This document shows positions 1-7,094 of a stretch of DNA of 13,314 nt, piece by piece. Position numbers and translations under genes: made by a program. The notes under the pieces were generated by a model, which saw only the letters and a list, made by a program, of their open reading frames with translations, was not told the origin of the DNA and ran no database searches. Origin of the DNA: an uncultured Collinsella sp. (GTDB lineage: Bacteria > Actinomycetota > Coriobacteriia > Coriobacteriales > Coriobacteriaceae). Within the stretch, counting starts at the first letter, position 1, and each line of letters starts with the position of its first letter. Location of the stretch: contig UQIC01000048.1 of assembly GCA_900540985.1 (NCBI GenBank), forward strand, positions 1 through 13,314, read 5' to 3'.

Positions 1-166
1 ACGAGCGGGGGCTCCTGTCGTTTCCGTGCCCCTGGATTGGGTCATAGTGTCTGACTTATGCTCAACCTGTGGCGCCATTTTGCCTGAAGGCATCTTGCTC
101 GCTCTGGCGGGTTTTCGCTGTCGTTGACAAAGCATCGGCGTTCCCTTGGCTGTTGGAGATGATCCC
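1..166. other. Unassigned region upstream of the first gene
   Basis: No coding region can be supported here. One plus-strand frame is open from base 2 to a TGA at 125-127, and one minus-strand frame is open from an ATG near base 92 to the window edge. Neither reading gives a recognisable protein and neither has a convincing ribosome binding site. The stretch could be the end or beginning of a gene cut by the window edge, or a plain intergenic region. A TTGACA hexamer at 124-129 resembles a -35 box but has no matching -10 box at normal spacing. Confidence 0.3.
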
Positions 167-205
167 GTAGTCGTTGGGGACGTTCTTAAATGACTAGTCG
201 TTTAA
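167..205. repeat. Short dispersed repeat with palindromic tail
   Basis: Bases 167-185 read GTAGTCGTTGGGGACGTTC and match 5916-5934 with a single difference. Directly after it, 186-205 form a 20-base palindrome centred on GACTAGTC with one mismatched pair. The two parts together look like half of a larger palindromic intergenic element. A wider relative of the GGGGAC core lies in the terminator at 12615-12640. That this is a repeat family is inferred from copies within this window only. Confidence 0.5.
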
Positions 206-248
206 TGCACCAGTTTCTGTCGAGTCGGTGCTTCTTGCGGGTTGCCCG

Positions 249-254
249 TATAAT
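249..254 (+). promoter_or_regulatory. Candidate -10 box for tgt
   Basis: A perfect TATAAT lies 37 bases upstream of the tgt start codon. No good -35 hexamer is visible 16-18 bases upstream, and there is no TG extension, so the assignment rests on the -10 box alone. Transcription would start near 260-262, giving a leader of about 30 bases that contains the AAGGAG ribosome binding site at 277-282. Confidence 0.4.
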
Positions 255-291
255 GGTTTGCGTATGAACCGCAACCAAGGAGTTCCAGTTT

Positions 292-1431
<1,140 letters not shown>

Positions 1432-1479
1432 GAGCGGCGCGGGCGCTTGCAGAGCGCGGGCAACGGCAAGGGGCGAGCG

Positions 1480-1513
1480 GCGGCCGGTCGTCACATTTGC
1501 TGACACCGGCCGC
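1480..1513. other. Strong hairpin downstream of tgt
   Basis: GCGGCCGGT at 1480-1488 pairs perfectly with ACCGGCCGC at 1505-1513. Inside the loop, GTCA (1490-1493) can pair with TGAC (1501-1504). The stem begins 49 bases after the tgt stop. No T-tract follows, so it is not a standard intrinsic terminator. It may protect the 3' end of the tgt message or serve as part of the leader of the next gene. Confidence 0.45.
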
Positions 1514-1580
1514 ACGACCGTTGACCGATAGCTTGCAAGCACTTGATGCATCGTGGGTACCATACCGAATAGTTGATGTT

Positions 1581-1628
1581 CGGGCGGGTGTTTGACGCAT
1601 GGCGTCGACCCCGCCCGTTTTCTTTTTC
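1581..1628 (+). terminator. Intrinsic terminator between tgt and the LOG gene
   Basis: CGGGCGGG (1581-1588) pairs with CCCGCCCG (1610-1617). An inner stem GACGC/GCGTC around an ATG loop sits at 1594-1606. A T-rich tract TTTTCTTTTTC follows directly. It would terminate tgt transcription, yet it ends only about 15 bases before the LOG start codon, so it also lies in the leader of that gene. Any promoter for the LOG gene upstream of it would have to read through. Confidence 0.75.
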
Positions 1629-1643
1629 TCGATAGGAGCACCC

Positions 1644-2402
1644 ATGATTAAGAATGAGAACGTCGAGGGCGAGCCGGCCTACGACGAGACGTATCGGCGT
1701 GGCCCCGTGGTCATGCGCGGCCCCATGATTCCTAAGGACAACACCTACGCCAACCTGCTGGCGCCCGAGGAGTCGACCGACTGGCTGCATGCCGATCCGT
1801 GGCGCGTGCTGCGCATCCAGGCCGAGTTTGTCGATGGCTTTGGCGCACTTGCCGAGTTAGGGCCTGCGGTGACCATCTTCGGTAGTGCCCGCACGCCCAA
1901 GACGGACCCGGCCTACAAGGCGGCGCGCACGGTCGGCCGTAAGATTGCCCAGCGCGGCGTGGCGGTTATCACCGGTGGCGGCCCCGGCATCATGGAGGCG
2001 GCCAACAGGGGAGCGGCGAGCGTCAACGGCAAGTCAGTTGGTTTGGGCATTGAACTGCCGCACGAGCAGGGGCTCAACAAATACGTGAACCTCGGTATGG
2101 ACTTCCGCTACTTCTTTGTGCGCAAGACCATGTTCGTCAAATACAGCTCGGGCGCTATTGTGTTTCCCGGCGGGTTTGGCACGCTCGACGAGATGTTCGA
2201 GGTGCTCACGCTGGTGCAAACGCACAAGGTCAAGCGCATGCCGCTTGTGCTGGTAGGCAGCGAGTACTGGCAGGGCCTGTTCGACTGGCTCAACGGCCCG
2301 GTGATGAGCACCGGTATGATCAGCCCACTCGATCCGGAGCTGGTGCACATCACCGACGACCTCAACGAGGCCGTCGACATTGCGCTCAGCGGGCTGATGT
2401 AG
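1644..2402 (+). CDS. LOG family protein (TIGR00730-type Rossmann fold)
   Basis: Members of this family cleave the ribose-phosphate bond of nucleotide monophosphates; the plant LOG proteins release active cytokinins and bacterial relatives act on AMP-like substrates. The 252-residue protein shows the family motifs: GSARTP (80-85), GGGPGIMEAANRGA (111-124), a charged RK pair at 160-161, and PGGFGTLDE (175-183) with the probable catalytic glutamate E183. It carries an N-terminal stretch of about 70 residues before the Rossmann fold, as in the longer bacterial variants. An in-frame ATG at 1599 lies inside the terminator stem, so I chose the ATG at 1644, which has AGGAG at 1634-1638. The true substrate in this organism is unknown. 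It converges with degV. Confidence 0.88.
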   Translation: MIKNENVEGEPAYDETYRRGPVVMRGPMIPKDNTYANLLAPEESTDWLHADPWRVLRIQAEFVDGFGALAELGPAVTIFGSARTPKTDPAYKAARTVGRKIAQRGVAVITGGGPGIMEAANRGAASVNGKSVGLGIELPHEQGLNKYVNLGMDFRYFFVRKTMFVKYSSGAIVFPGGFGTLDEMFEVLTLVQTHKVKRMPLVLVGSEYWQGLFDWLNGPVMSTGMISPLDPELVHITDDLNEAVDIALSGLM

Positions 2403-2413
2403 AGTAGGTAAAA

Positions 2414-2475
2414 TGGGACGGGTCTAAAAAGACTGGTCTGAAACGTTTGATACCAGTCATTTTAGCCCCGTCCCA
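2414..2475. repeat. 62-base palindromic element, probably a bidirectional terminator region
   Basis: Arms 2414-2437 and 2452-2475 (TGGGACGGG at the outer end) are complementary at 22 of 24 positions around a 14-base loop that itself contains AAACGTTT. It starts 11 bases after the LOG stop codon and lies between two convergent genes. Such long near-perfect arms are more than a normal terminator needs, and there is no clear T-tract beyond the stem. It may be a copy of a mobile or dispersed palindromic element reused to end transcription. Confidence 0.7.
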
Positions 2476-2490
2476 AATGAACTGCTTCTA

Positions 2491-2557
2491 AGTTGCGGTG
2501 GAATAAGGATTGATTTGCGGCTGATAAGCCAAAAACAGTCCCTATTCCACCGCAACT
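2491..2557. repeat. 67-base palindromic element with nested stem
   Basis: AGTTGCGGTGGAATA (2491-2505) pairs perfectly with TATTCCACCGCAACT (2543-2557). Imperfect pairing continues inward, and a second stem GGCT-GATA-AGCC caps the structure at 2519-2530. The element ends 13 bases before the degV stop. The ten-base GTTGCGGTGG at its outer edge recurs at 5905-5914. Its architecture is that of REP or MITE-like intergenic elements; being a family is inferred. Confidence 0.7.
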
Positions 2558-2570
2558 GATGTGGGCGTCC

Positions 2571-3431
2571 CTAGTGAGTTGGCTGGTAGCGGGGGCAGTA
2601 GCTGATGGCGATGGCGTCGACGCCCACGTGGGTCGCGATGGTGCAGCCGATGGGGCCGGTGCCGGCGTCTACATAGTCTTGGCTTGCGAGCGCTTGGCTG
2701 ACGAGCTCCTGCTCCTCGGCGGCGCCGGTCGTGAGCACGCGCACGCTGGAGCCCGGATGCTCGGCCAAAAATGCGAGGCAATCGGCCATGGTGTTGGCAA
2801 CGATGCGCTTGGCGCCGCGGCCCTTCTTGATGGCCTTGATCTCGCCCGATTTCCACTCCGGCGAAACGGCCAGGCGAATGTTGAGCATCTGCGTCAGCTG
2901 GCCGGCGAGCTTGGGCGCGCGGCCGTTCTTGACCAGGTTCTCGAGTGTGCGCGGAATCAGCAGCAGATGGGCGTCGGGCAGCGTCGCGCGGATCTGAGCC
3001 TCGGTCTCGTCCAGGCTGCGGCCGTCCTCGCGCATGGCGAGCGCGTACTCCACCAGCAGGCCCTCGGCGCCCGAGCCGGTGCGCGAATCGATGCAGCGCA
3101 CGTCGAGCTCGTGGGTATCGGCCACCTGGCACGCGTTGGCGTAGCAGGCGGACCACTCGCTGCACAGCGAGATAAAGATGGCGCTGTCGTGGCCGTCGGC
3201 GCGCACGCGGTCAAAGAGTGCCTTGAACTCGCCGGCGCTCGGCTGCGAGGTGTGCGGCAGCTGCTCGGAGCCAGCCATGCGCGCGACGTACTCCTGGGCG
3301 GTAATCTGCACCTGGTCGAGCAGGTCCTCGCCCTCGATAATCACATGCAGCGGAATCACGTAAATGCCGAGCTCTTGAGCACGGGCGGGGGAGATGTCCG
3401 ACGTGGAGTCGGTTATGATGGCAAAAGACAT
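2571..3431 (-). CDS. DegV family fatty-acid-binding protein
   Basis: DegV/FakB proteins hold a fatty acid and present it to the FakA kinase, which phosphorylates it for phospholipid synthesis. The 286-residue protein opens with IITDSTSDIS, then has TSQPS (61-65) with the lipid-site threonine T61, a segment ISLCSEWSACYANA (87-100) where most relatives have a Leu-Ser-Gly-Thr core, DS at 115-116, LENLVKNGR (163-171), and a C-terminal IATHVG. The start ATG at 3429-3431 follows AAAGGTG. A longer reading from 3488 adds an arginine-rich stretch and would begin at the candidate -10 box, so it is rejected. No fakA is nearby, so the partner must lie elsewhere. Confidence 0.92.
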   Translation of the reverse strand: MSFAIITDSTSDISPARAQELGIYVIPLHVIIEGEDLLDQVQITAQEYVARMAGSEQLPHTSQPSAGEFKALFDRVRADGHDSAIFISLCSEWSACYANACQVADTHELDVRCIDSRTGSGAEGLLVEYALAMREDGRSLDETEAQIRATLPDAHLLLIPRTLENLVKNGRAPKLAGQLTQMLNIRLAVSPEWKSGEIKAIKKGRGAKRIVANTMADCLAFLAEHPGSSVRVLTTGAAEEQELVSQALASQDYVDAGTGPIGCTIATHVGVDAIAISYCPRYQPTH

Positions 3432-3487
3432 AATTGCACCTTTCGTTGGGGCGCGACGGCGCCGCCTTCTGAGAGCAAAGTGCGACA

Positions 3488-3493
3488 AGTATA
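3488..3493 (-). promoter_or_regulatory. Candidate -10 box for degV
   Basis: Read on the minus strand this is TATACT, five of six bases to consensus, 57 bases upstream of the degV start. The sequence 16 bases further upstream (TAGCAA) is a poor -35. Transcription would start near 3481. Confidence 0.3.
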
Positions 3494-3517
3494 GTGGAGT
3501 TGCTCTACATTGCTAGG

Positions 3518-3538
3518 TTCAATTGTTGAATAGTCAAC
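3518..3538. promoter_or_regulatory. Overlapping dyads in the divergent gap
   Basis: Two small inverted repeats overlap: TTCAA-TTG-TTGAA at 3518-3530 and GTTGA-ATAG-TCAAC at 3525-3538. They lie in the AT-rich centre of the region shared by degV (-) and the HAD phosphatase (+). A repressor site controlling one or both genes is possible, but the arms are only five bases long and could arise by chance. Confidence 0.25.
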
Positions 3539-3587
3539 AGTTTGAAGTGACGGTGTGGAAATCATCAACTGGGGAAGAGGGATGCCG

Positions 3588-4250
3588 ATGGCAGCGCTGG
3601 AGATATGCAAGCGGCCGGTTGTGCTGTTTGATTTTGACGGCACGGTGGCAGATACGGGTCGGGCGGTGATGACCTCGACGCGCAAGACGCTTGCCGCGCG
3701 CGGGTTTTCGGAGGCGCAGATGGGTGACCTGCGCCGCATGATCGGGCCGCCCCTGTGGAAGAGCTTTCACGACTTTTATGGCTTCTCCCGCGAGGAGTCG
3801 CTTGTGGTGGCTGACGAGTACCGTGCCTTTTTTGATGAGCTGGGACCGGAAGAGTACCCCGTGTTCGATGGGATCCCCGAGCTGCTGGATGGGTTGGCCG
3901 CTCAGGGCAAACGTATGGCCGTGGCGACGTCACGCATGGAGGCAAAGTGCATTGACATGGTGGGCGAGCTGGGGCTTTCGCAGTTTGAGGCGGTGGTTGG
4001 CATGAATCCACCGCAGGGGCGCGAGACCAAGGCCGATTCGGTTCGCGACGCGTTGGCGGCCTTGGGTGCGGCCGCGGACGATGCCGTGATGATCGGCGAT
4101 CGCTTTAACGATGTGGAGGGCGCGCACGCAATGGGCGTACCGTGCATTGGTATCTATTCGGGCGCGGCGGCGCCGGGCGAGCACGAGGCGGCGGGTGCCG
4201 ATGCAGTGGTGCACTCGGTGGCCGAGCTTGCTAAACTTTTCGCTATCTAA
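3588..4250 (+). CDS. HAD superfamily phosphatase, phosphoglycolate phosphatase-like
   Basis: This is a cytoplasmic aspartate-nucleophile phosphatase acting on a small phosphorylated metabolite. The 220-residue protein has the complete HAD core: motif I VLFDFDGTVADT with nucleophile D15 and acid/base D17, motif II in VATSR (114-115), motif III lysine K148, and motif IV GDRFND (D171, D175). The segment IGPPLWKSF and a helical cap between motifs I and II resemble the PGP/5'-nucleotidase subgroup. The exact substrate cannot be read from sequence. Possible starts are GTG 3555, ATG 3582 and ATG 3588. Only 3588 has well-placed purines (GGGGAAGAGG, about seven bases upstream). The dipeptidase gene follows after 55 bases without a clear terminator, so the two may be co-transcribed. 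Confidence 0.88.
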   Translation: MAALEICKRPVVLFDFDGTVADTGRAVMTSTRKTLAARGFSEAQMGDLRRMIGPPLWKSFHDFYGFSREESLVVADEYRAFFDELGPEEYPVFDGIPELLDGLAAQGKRMAVATSRMEAKCIDMVGELGLSQFEAVVGMNPPQGRETKADSVRDALAALGAAADDAVMIGDRFNDVEGAHAMGVPCIGIYSGAAAPGEHEAAGADAVVHSVAELAKLFAI

Positions 4251-4305
4251 TAGACGTAATGTGAGGGGCGGGCGTACCCGTCGCTCATTGGTAAGGAGGT
4301 CGTCC

Positions 4306-5742
4306 ATGAATCAGGTGGAGCAGAGCGTTACCGAGTATGTCGACGAGGTCTGGGAGGACGTCGTCGCCGATATCGAGCAGCTGGTGAGTTATCCGTCCGT
4401 AGCCGTTGCTGCCGATGCGGAGCCTAGCGCGCCGTTTGGCCGCCCGGTTCGTGATGCGCTCGATTGCGCACTCGGCATTGCGCAAAAGCTCGGCTACCAG
4501 ACGAGCGACTACGAGGGCTATGTGGGCATTGCCGATATCCCGGGTCGCGGCGACAAGCAGCTCGCGACCATCTGCCACGTGGACGTGGTGCCCGCCGGCC
4601 CCGGCTGGAACACCGACCCGTTTGCGATGGAGCGTCGCGAGGGCTGGCTGCTCGGCCGTGGCGTGATTGATGACAAGGGTCCGGCGGTGTTGTCGCTCTA
4701 CGCCGGTGCCTACCTGCTCAAGCACGGCATTGTGCCGCGCTATACCTTCCGCGCGCTGCTGGGCTGCGATGAGGAAGTGGGCATGTCCGACGTTCACCAT
4801 TATCTGGAGAATCACGCAGACCCCGACTTTTTGTTTACGCCCGATGCCGAGTTCCCGGTCTGCAATGCCGAGAAGGGCCAGTTTGGGGCGACGTTCGTGA
4901 GCCCCAAGATCGACGGCGGGCGCATCGTGTCGTGGAGCGGCTCCGAGGCGAGCAATGCCATTCCGTCGCAGTCCATCTGCGAGCTCGCGATTGCCGCCGA
5001 TGAGCTGCCGGCGCCGGTCGAGAACGCCGATCGTCTGGAGATCACGGCGCTTGATAATGGCCATGCGCAGATTTTCGCCCACGGTATCGGTGGCCATGCT
5101 TCGATGCCCGAGGGAACGATCAATGCCGTCGGCCTGATCGTGTCGTATCTGCGCGAGGCCGAGGACGCGTTTGGTGCACGCGACGAGCGCCTGCTGACGC
5201 CTGCCGAGCATGAGTTCGTCAAGTTCCTGGCCTTTGTGCATGCGGACGCCTATGGCCGCGGCCTGGGTATCGACGCGACGAGCCCGGCGTTTGGCCCGCT
5301 TACCTGCAACGCTGGCGTCATCCGCGTGGCGGATGGCCATATTGAGCAGGTCATCGACGTGCGCTTCCCCGACAGCACGAGTGCCGATACTATCCGCGAG
5401 CAGCTCGACCCGCTCGTGGGCCGTTTTGGCGTGACGTGCCAGCTGGGTCGCGCGAAGGTGCCGTTCTCGGTGTCTGCCGACGATCCGGCCGTGAAGGCGC
5501 TTATTGATACCTATAACGAGTTTACGGGCAAGCATGCTGAGCCCTTTGCCATGGGCGGCGGCACGTACGCGCGCAACTTTGCCCGCGCCGTCTCGTTTGG
5601 CCCCGAGGAGACCGGCCTGGAGCTGCCCGAGTGGGGCGGCCAGATGCACGGTCCCAACGAGTGCGCCAACGAGGACCAGCTCAAGCAGGCGCTCAAGATT
5701 TATATCGTGGCGATCCTGCGCCTCAACGAACTTGAACTGTAG
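4306..5742 (+). CDS. M20 family dipeptidase, PepV/Sapep type
   Basis: PepV and Sapep are cytoplasmic, metal-dependent (Zn or Mn) peptidases that cleave dipeptides during amino-acid salvage. The 478-residue length fits PepV. The two-metal site is complete: H91 and D93 in ICHVDVVPAG, bridging D122 in GRGVIDDKGP, catalytic E156 with ligand E157 in GCDEEVG, D180 in FTPDAEFPV, and H448 in GGQMHGPNE. A lid/dimerisation region fills the middle, including the GIGGHAS motif. The start ATG has a strong AAGGAGG six bases upstream. A longer in-frame reading from 4111 overlaps the HAD gene and is rejected. The stop codon falls inside a large palindrome that begins at 5741. Confidence 0.93.
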   Translation: MNQVEQSVTEYVDEVWEDVVADIEQLVSYPSVAVAADAEPSAPFGRPVRDALDCALGIAQKLGYQTSDYEGYVGIADIPGRGDKQLATICHVDVVPAGPGWNTDPFAMERREGWLLGRGVIDDKGPAVLSLYAGAYLLKHGIVPRYTFRALLGCDEEVGMSDVHHYLENHADPDFLFTPDAEFPVCNAEKGQFGATFVSPKIDGGRIVSWSGSEASNAIPSQSICELAIAADELPAPVENADRLEITALDNGHAQIFAHGIGGHASMPEGTINAVGLIVSYLREAEDAFGARDERLLTPAEHEFVKFLAFVHADAYGRGLGIDATSPAFGPLTCNAGVIRVADGHIEQVIDVRFPDSTSADTIREQLDPLVGRFGVTCQLGRAKVPFSVSADDPAVKALIDTYNEFTGKHAEPFAMGGGTYARNFARAVSFGPEETGLELPEWGGQMHGPNECANEDQLKQALKIYIVAILRLNELEL

Positions 5743-5844
5743 GGCTTCCCCAGGCACCCGACCTTGCCCCTCAAACCGTCGCTTGCGTACCAAAATACGC
5801 GGCGCTCCTCTTTCGGGGTAATCTCGGGCACCTGGGAAACCCCT
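5741..5844. repeat. About 104-base imperfect palindrome at the end of the dipeptidase gene
   Basis: Outer arms 5741-5761 and 5824-5844 are complementary at 17 of 21 positions. Further pairing is visible inward (CCCC near 5767 with GGGG near 5815), and the tip is GCGTA-CCAAAA-TACGC near 5786-5801. The left arm overlaps the last two bases of the dipeptidase stop codon. The element is separate from the normal terminator 30 bases further on. It fills the first quarter of the 389-base gap at 5743-6131, which I otherwise read as terminator, repeat and pst control region, with no gene. Confidence 0.6.
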
Positions 5845-5875
5845 ATATCCTGCTTGGATACAAACTTGCATTACG

Positions 5876-5903
5876 AGCCCGGTGCTTTTGCCCGGGCTTT
5901 TTC
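5876..5903 (+). terminator. Intrinsic terminator of the dipeptidase gene
   Basis: AGCCCGG (5876-5882) pairs with CCGGGCT (5892-5898) around a nine-base loop and runs straight into a T-tract (TTTTTCT). This is a standard rho-independent terminator for plus-strand transcription, separating the dipeptidase gene from the pst operon. Confidence 0.85.
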
Positions 5904-5904
5904 T

Positions 5905-5934
5905 GTTGCGGTGGGGTAGTCATTGGGGACGTTC
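5905..5934. repeat. Mosaic copy of two intergenic repeats
   Basis: GTTGCGGTGG (5905-5914) is identical to the outer edge of the palindrome at 2492-2501. It is followed at once by GTAGTCATTGGGGACGTTC (5916-5934), matching 167-185 in 18 of 19 bases. The joining of two motifs found separately elsewhere in the window suggests that these elements are modular or insert next to one another. Confidence 0.5.
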
Positions 5935-5970
5935 CTTTGGTGTAAAAGGTGCGCCATGTTCGGCGCTGGA

Positions 5971-5988
5971 TTGTTATCCGTTTGTAAA
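5971..5988 (+). promoter_or_regulatory. Candidate Pho box upstream of pstS
   Basis: TTGTTAT (5971) and TTGTAAA (5982) are direct repeats spaced exactly 11 bases. This spacing and the TGT-containing core resemble sites bound by PhoB/PhoP response regulators under phosphate starvation. A looser pair, GTAAAGGTT (5984) and GTAAGGGTT (6007), follows. The pst context makes the call plausible, but the match is short and the local consensus for this lineage is not known to me. Confidence 0.35.
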
Positions 5989-6089
5989 GGTTGGGCAGAG
6001 CTTGCGGTAAGGGTTTATCAAATGCCCGTAAGAAACCGCAGTTGGCGCGGATGCCGCCCGGTCGGGGTCGTATCTTTCCAAACAGCAAA

Positions 6090-6106
6090 GCGGGCAGGGT
6101 GCCCGC
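6090..6106 (+). other. Small hairpin in the pstS leader
   Basis: GCGGGCA (6090-6096) and TGCCCGC (6100-6106) form a perfect seven-base stem with a GGG loop, 25 bases before the pstS start codon and upstream of its ribosome binding site. There is no T-tract. It could stabilise the message or affect translation. Confidence 0.35.
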
Positions 6107-6131
6107 GAGTCGCATGTATGAAAGGAAGATC

Positions 6132-7070
6132 ATGCTCGATCAGGCTTATTCTCGTCGTCAGTTCCTCGGCCTCGCTGGTGGTCTTGCCAGCTTCGTGGGC
6201 CTCGGCCTCGTTGGTTGCGGCGGCGCAGGCGCTTCCAACGCCGTCGACAAGGGTAGCGCCGCTGCTGCCGAGTCCGTCTCCGGTGAGGTGACCTACGACG
6301 GCGCCTCCTCGTTCCAGGCTCTCGTCGAGGCCGCTGCCGAGAAGTTCATGGATGCCAACCCGGACGTCTCCGTCTCCGGCTCGGGCAACGGTTCGGGCAA
6401 GGGCCTGACCGCTGTCGCCGCCGGCACCGTCACCATCGGTAACTCCGACGTCTTCGCCGAGACCAAGCTCGAGGCCGACCAGGTCAAGAACCTCGTCGAC
6501 CACGAGGTCGCCGTCGTGGGCATGGGTCCCGTCGTCTCCAAGAACGTGACGGTCGACGACCTGTCCCTCGAGCAGCTCAAGGGCATCTTCTCTGGCCAGA
6601 TCACCAACTGGAAGGAGGTCGGCGGCGACGACGCCACCATCGTCGTCCTCAACCGCAAGGCCGGCTCCGGCACCCGCGCCACCTTCGGGGCCGTCGTCTT
6701 TGGCGACGAGGCCGTCGACTTTAAGGGCGACGCCGAGCTCGACAAGTCCGGTGACGTCCAGACTCAGATGGGCAGCACTGACAACGCCATCTCCTACCTG
6801 GACTTCTCGCACTTCGATGACTCCAAGTTCAACGCCATTAAGGTCGAGGGCGTGGAGCCCAAGAGCGCAAACGTCACCGACGACTCCTTCAAGATCTGGG
6901 CGACCGAGCACATGTACTGCGCAAAGGACGCCGACGAGGCCACCAAGGCCTTCCTGGAGTTCATGCTTTCCGACGACGTCCAGGGCAAGCTCGTCGAGGA
7001 ACAGGGCTTTATCCCCGTCTCTGCCATGAAGGTCGTCAAGGACGCCAGCGGCAAGGTTTCCGCTAAATAA
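6132..7070 (+). CDS. pstS: Phosphate ABC transporter substrate-binding lipoprotein
   Basis: PstS captures phosphate outside the membrane and delivers it to the PstCAB importer. The 312-residue precursor has a twin-arginine motif SRRQFLG (7-13), a hydrophobic stretch, and a lipobox LVGC with lipidated C29. This implies export in folded form by Tat followed by anchoring in the membrane. Phosphate-binding segments are SGSGNGSGKG (82-91), NSD (104-106) and RKAGSGTRATF (175-185). The start ATG at 6132 follows AAGGAAG; the longer reading from 5991 runs through the control region and is rejected. Codon use is strongly biased to C-ending codons such as GTC, GAC and ACC, more than in its neighbours, suggesting high expression. 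pstC starts 24 bases later. Confidence 0.95.
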   Translation: MLDQAYSRRQFLGLAGGLASFVGLGLVGCGGAGASNAVDKGSAAAAESVSGEVTYDGASSFQALVEAAAEKFMDANPDVSVSGSGNGSGKGLTAVAAGTVTIGNSDVFAETKLEADQVKNLVDHEVAVVGMGPVVSKNVTVDDLSLEQLKGIFSGQITNWKEVGGDDATIVVLNRKAGSGTRATFGAVVFGDEAVDFKGDAELDKSGDVQTQMGSTDNAISYLDFSHFDDSKFNAIKVEGVEPKSANVTDDSFKIWATEHMYCAKDADEATKAFLEFMLSDDVQGKLVEEQGFIPVSAMKVVKDASGKVSAK

Positions 7071-7094
7071 GTAATCGCCCCGGAAAGGTTTGCA

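Noticed and set aside
255..276. Hairpin GGTTTGCG/CGCAACC just before the tgt ribosome binding site, considered as a preQ1 riboswitch
   Set aside because: It lacks the preQ1 aptamer layout and A-rich tail, and a transcript starting about seven bases after the TATAAT at 249-254 would begin within the stem.
2542..3494. Long open frames on both strands overlapping degV
   Set aside because: The frame encoding DegV has clear family motifs; the others are compositional shadows.
4285..5871. 528-codon minus-strand open frame opposite the dipeptidase
   Set aside because: Antisense shadow of a gene with a complete active site; product is compositionally odd and unrecognisable.
5923..6291. 122-codon plus-strand frame across the pst control region
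   Set aside because: It starts in a dispersed repeat, uses a non-ATG start, and overlaps the pstS signal peptide in another frame.
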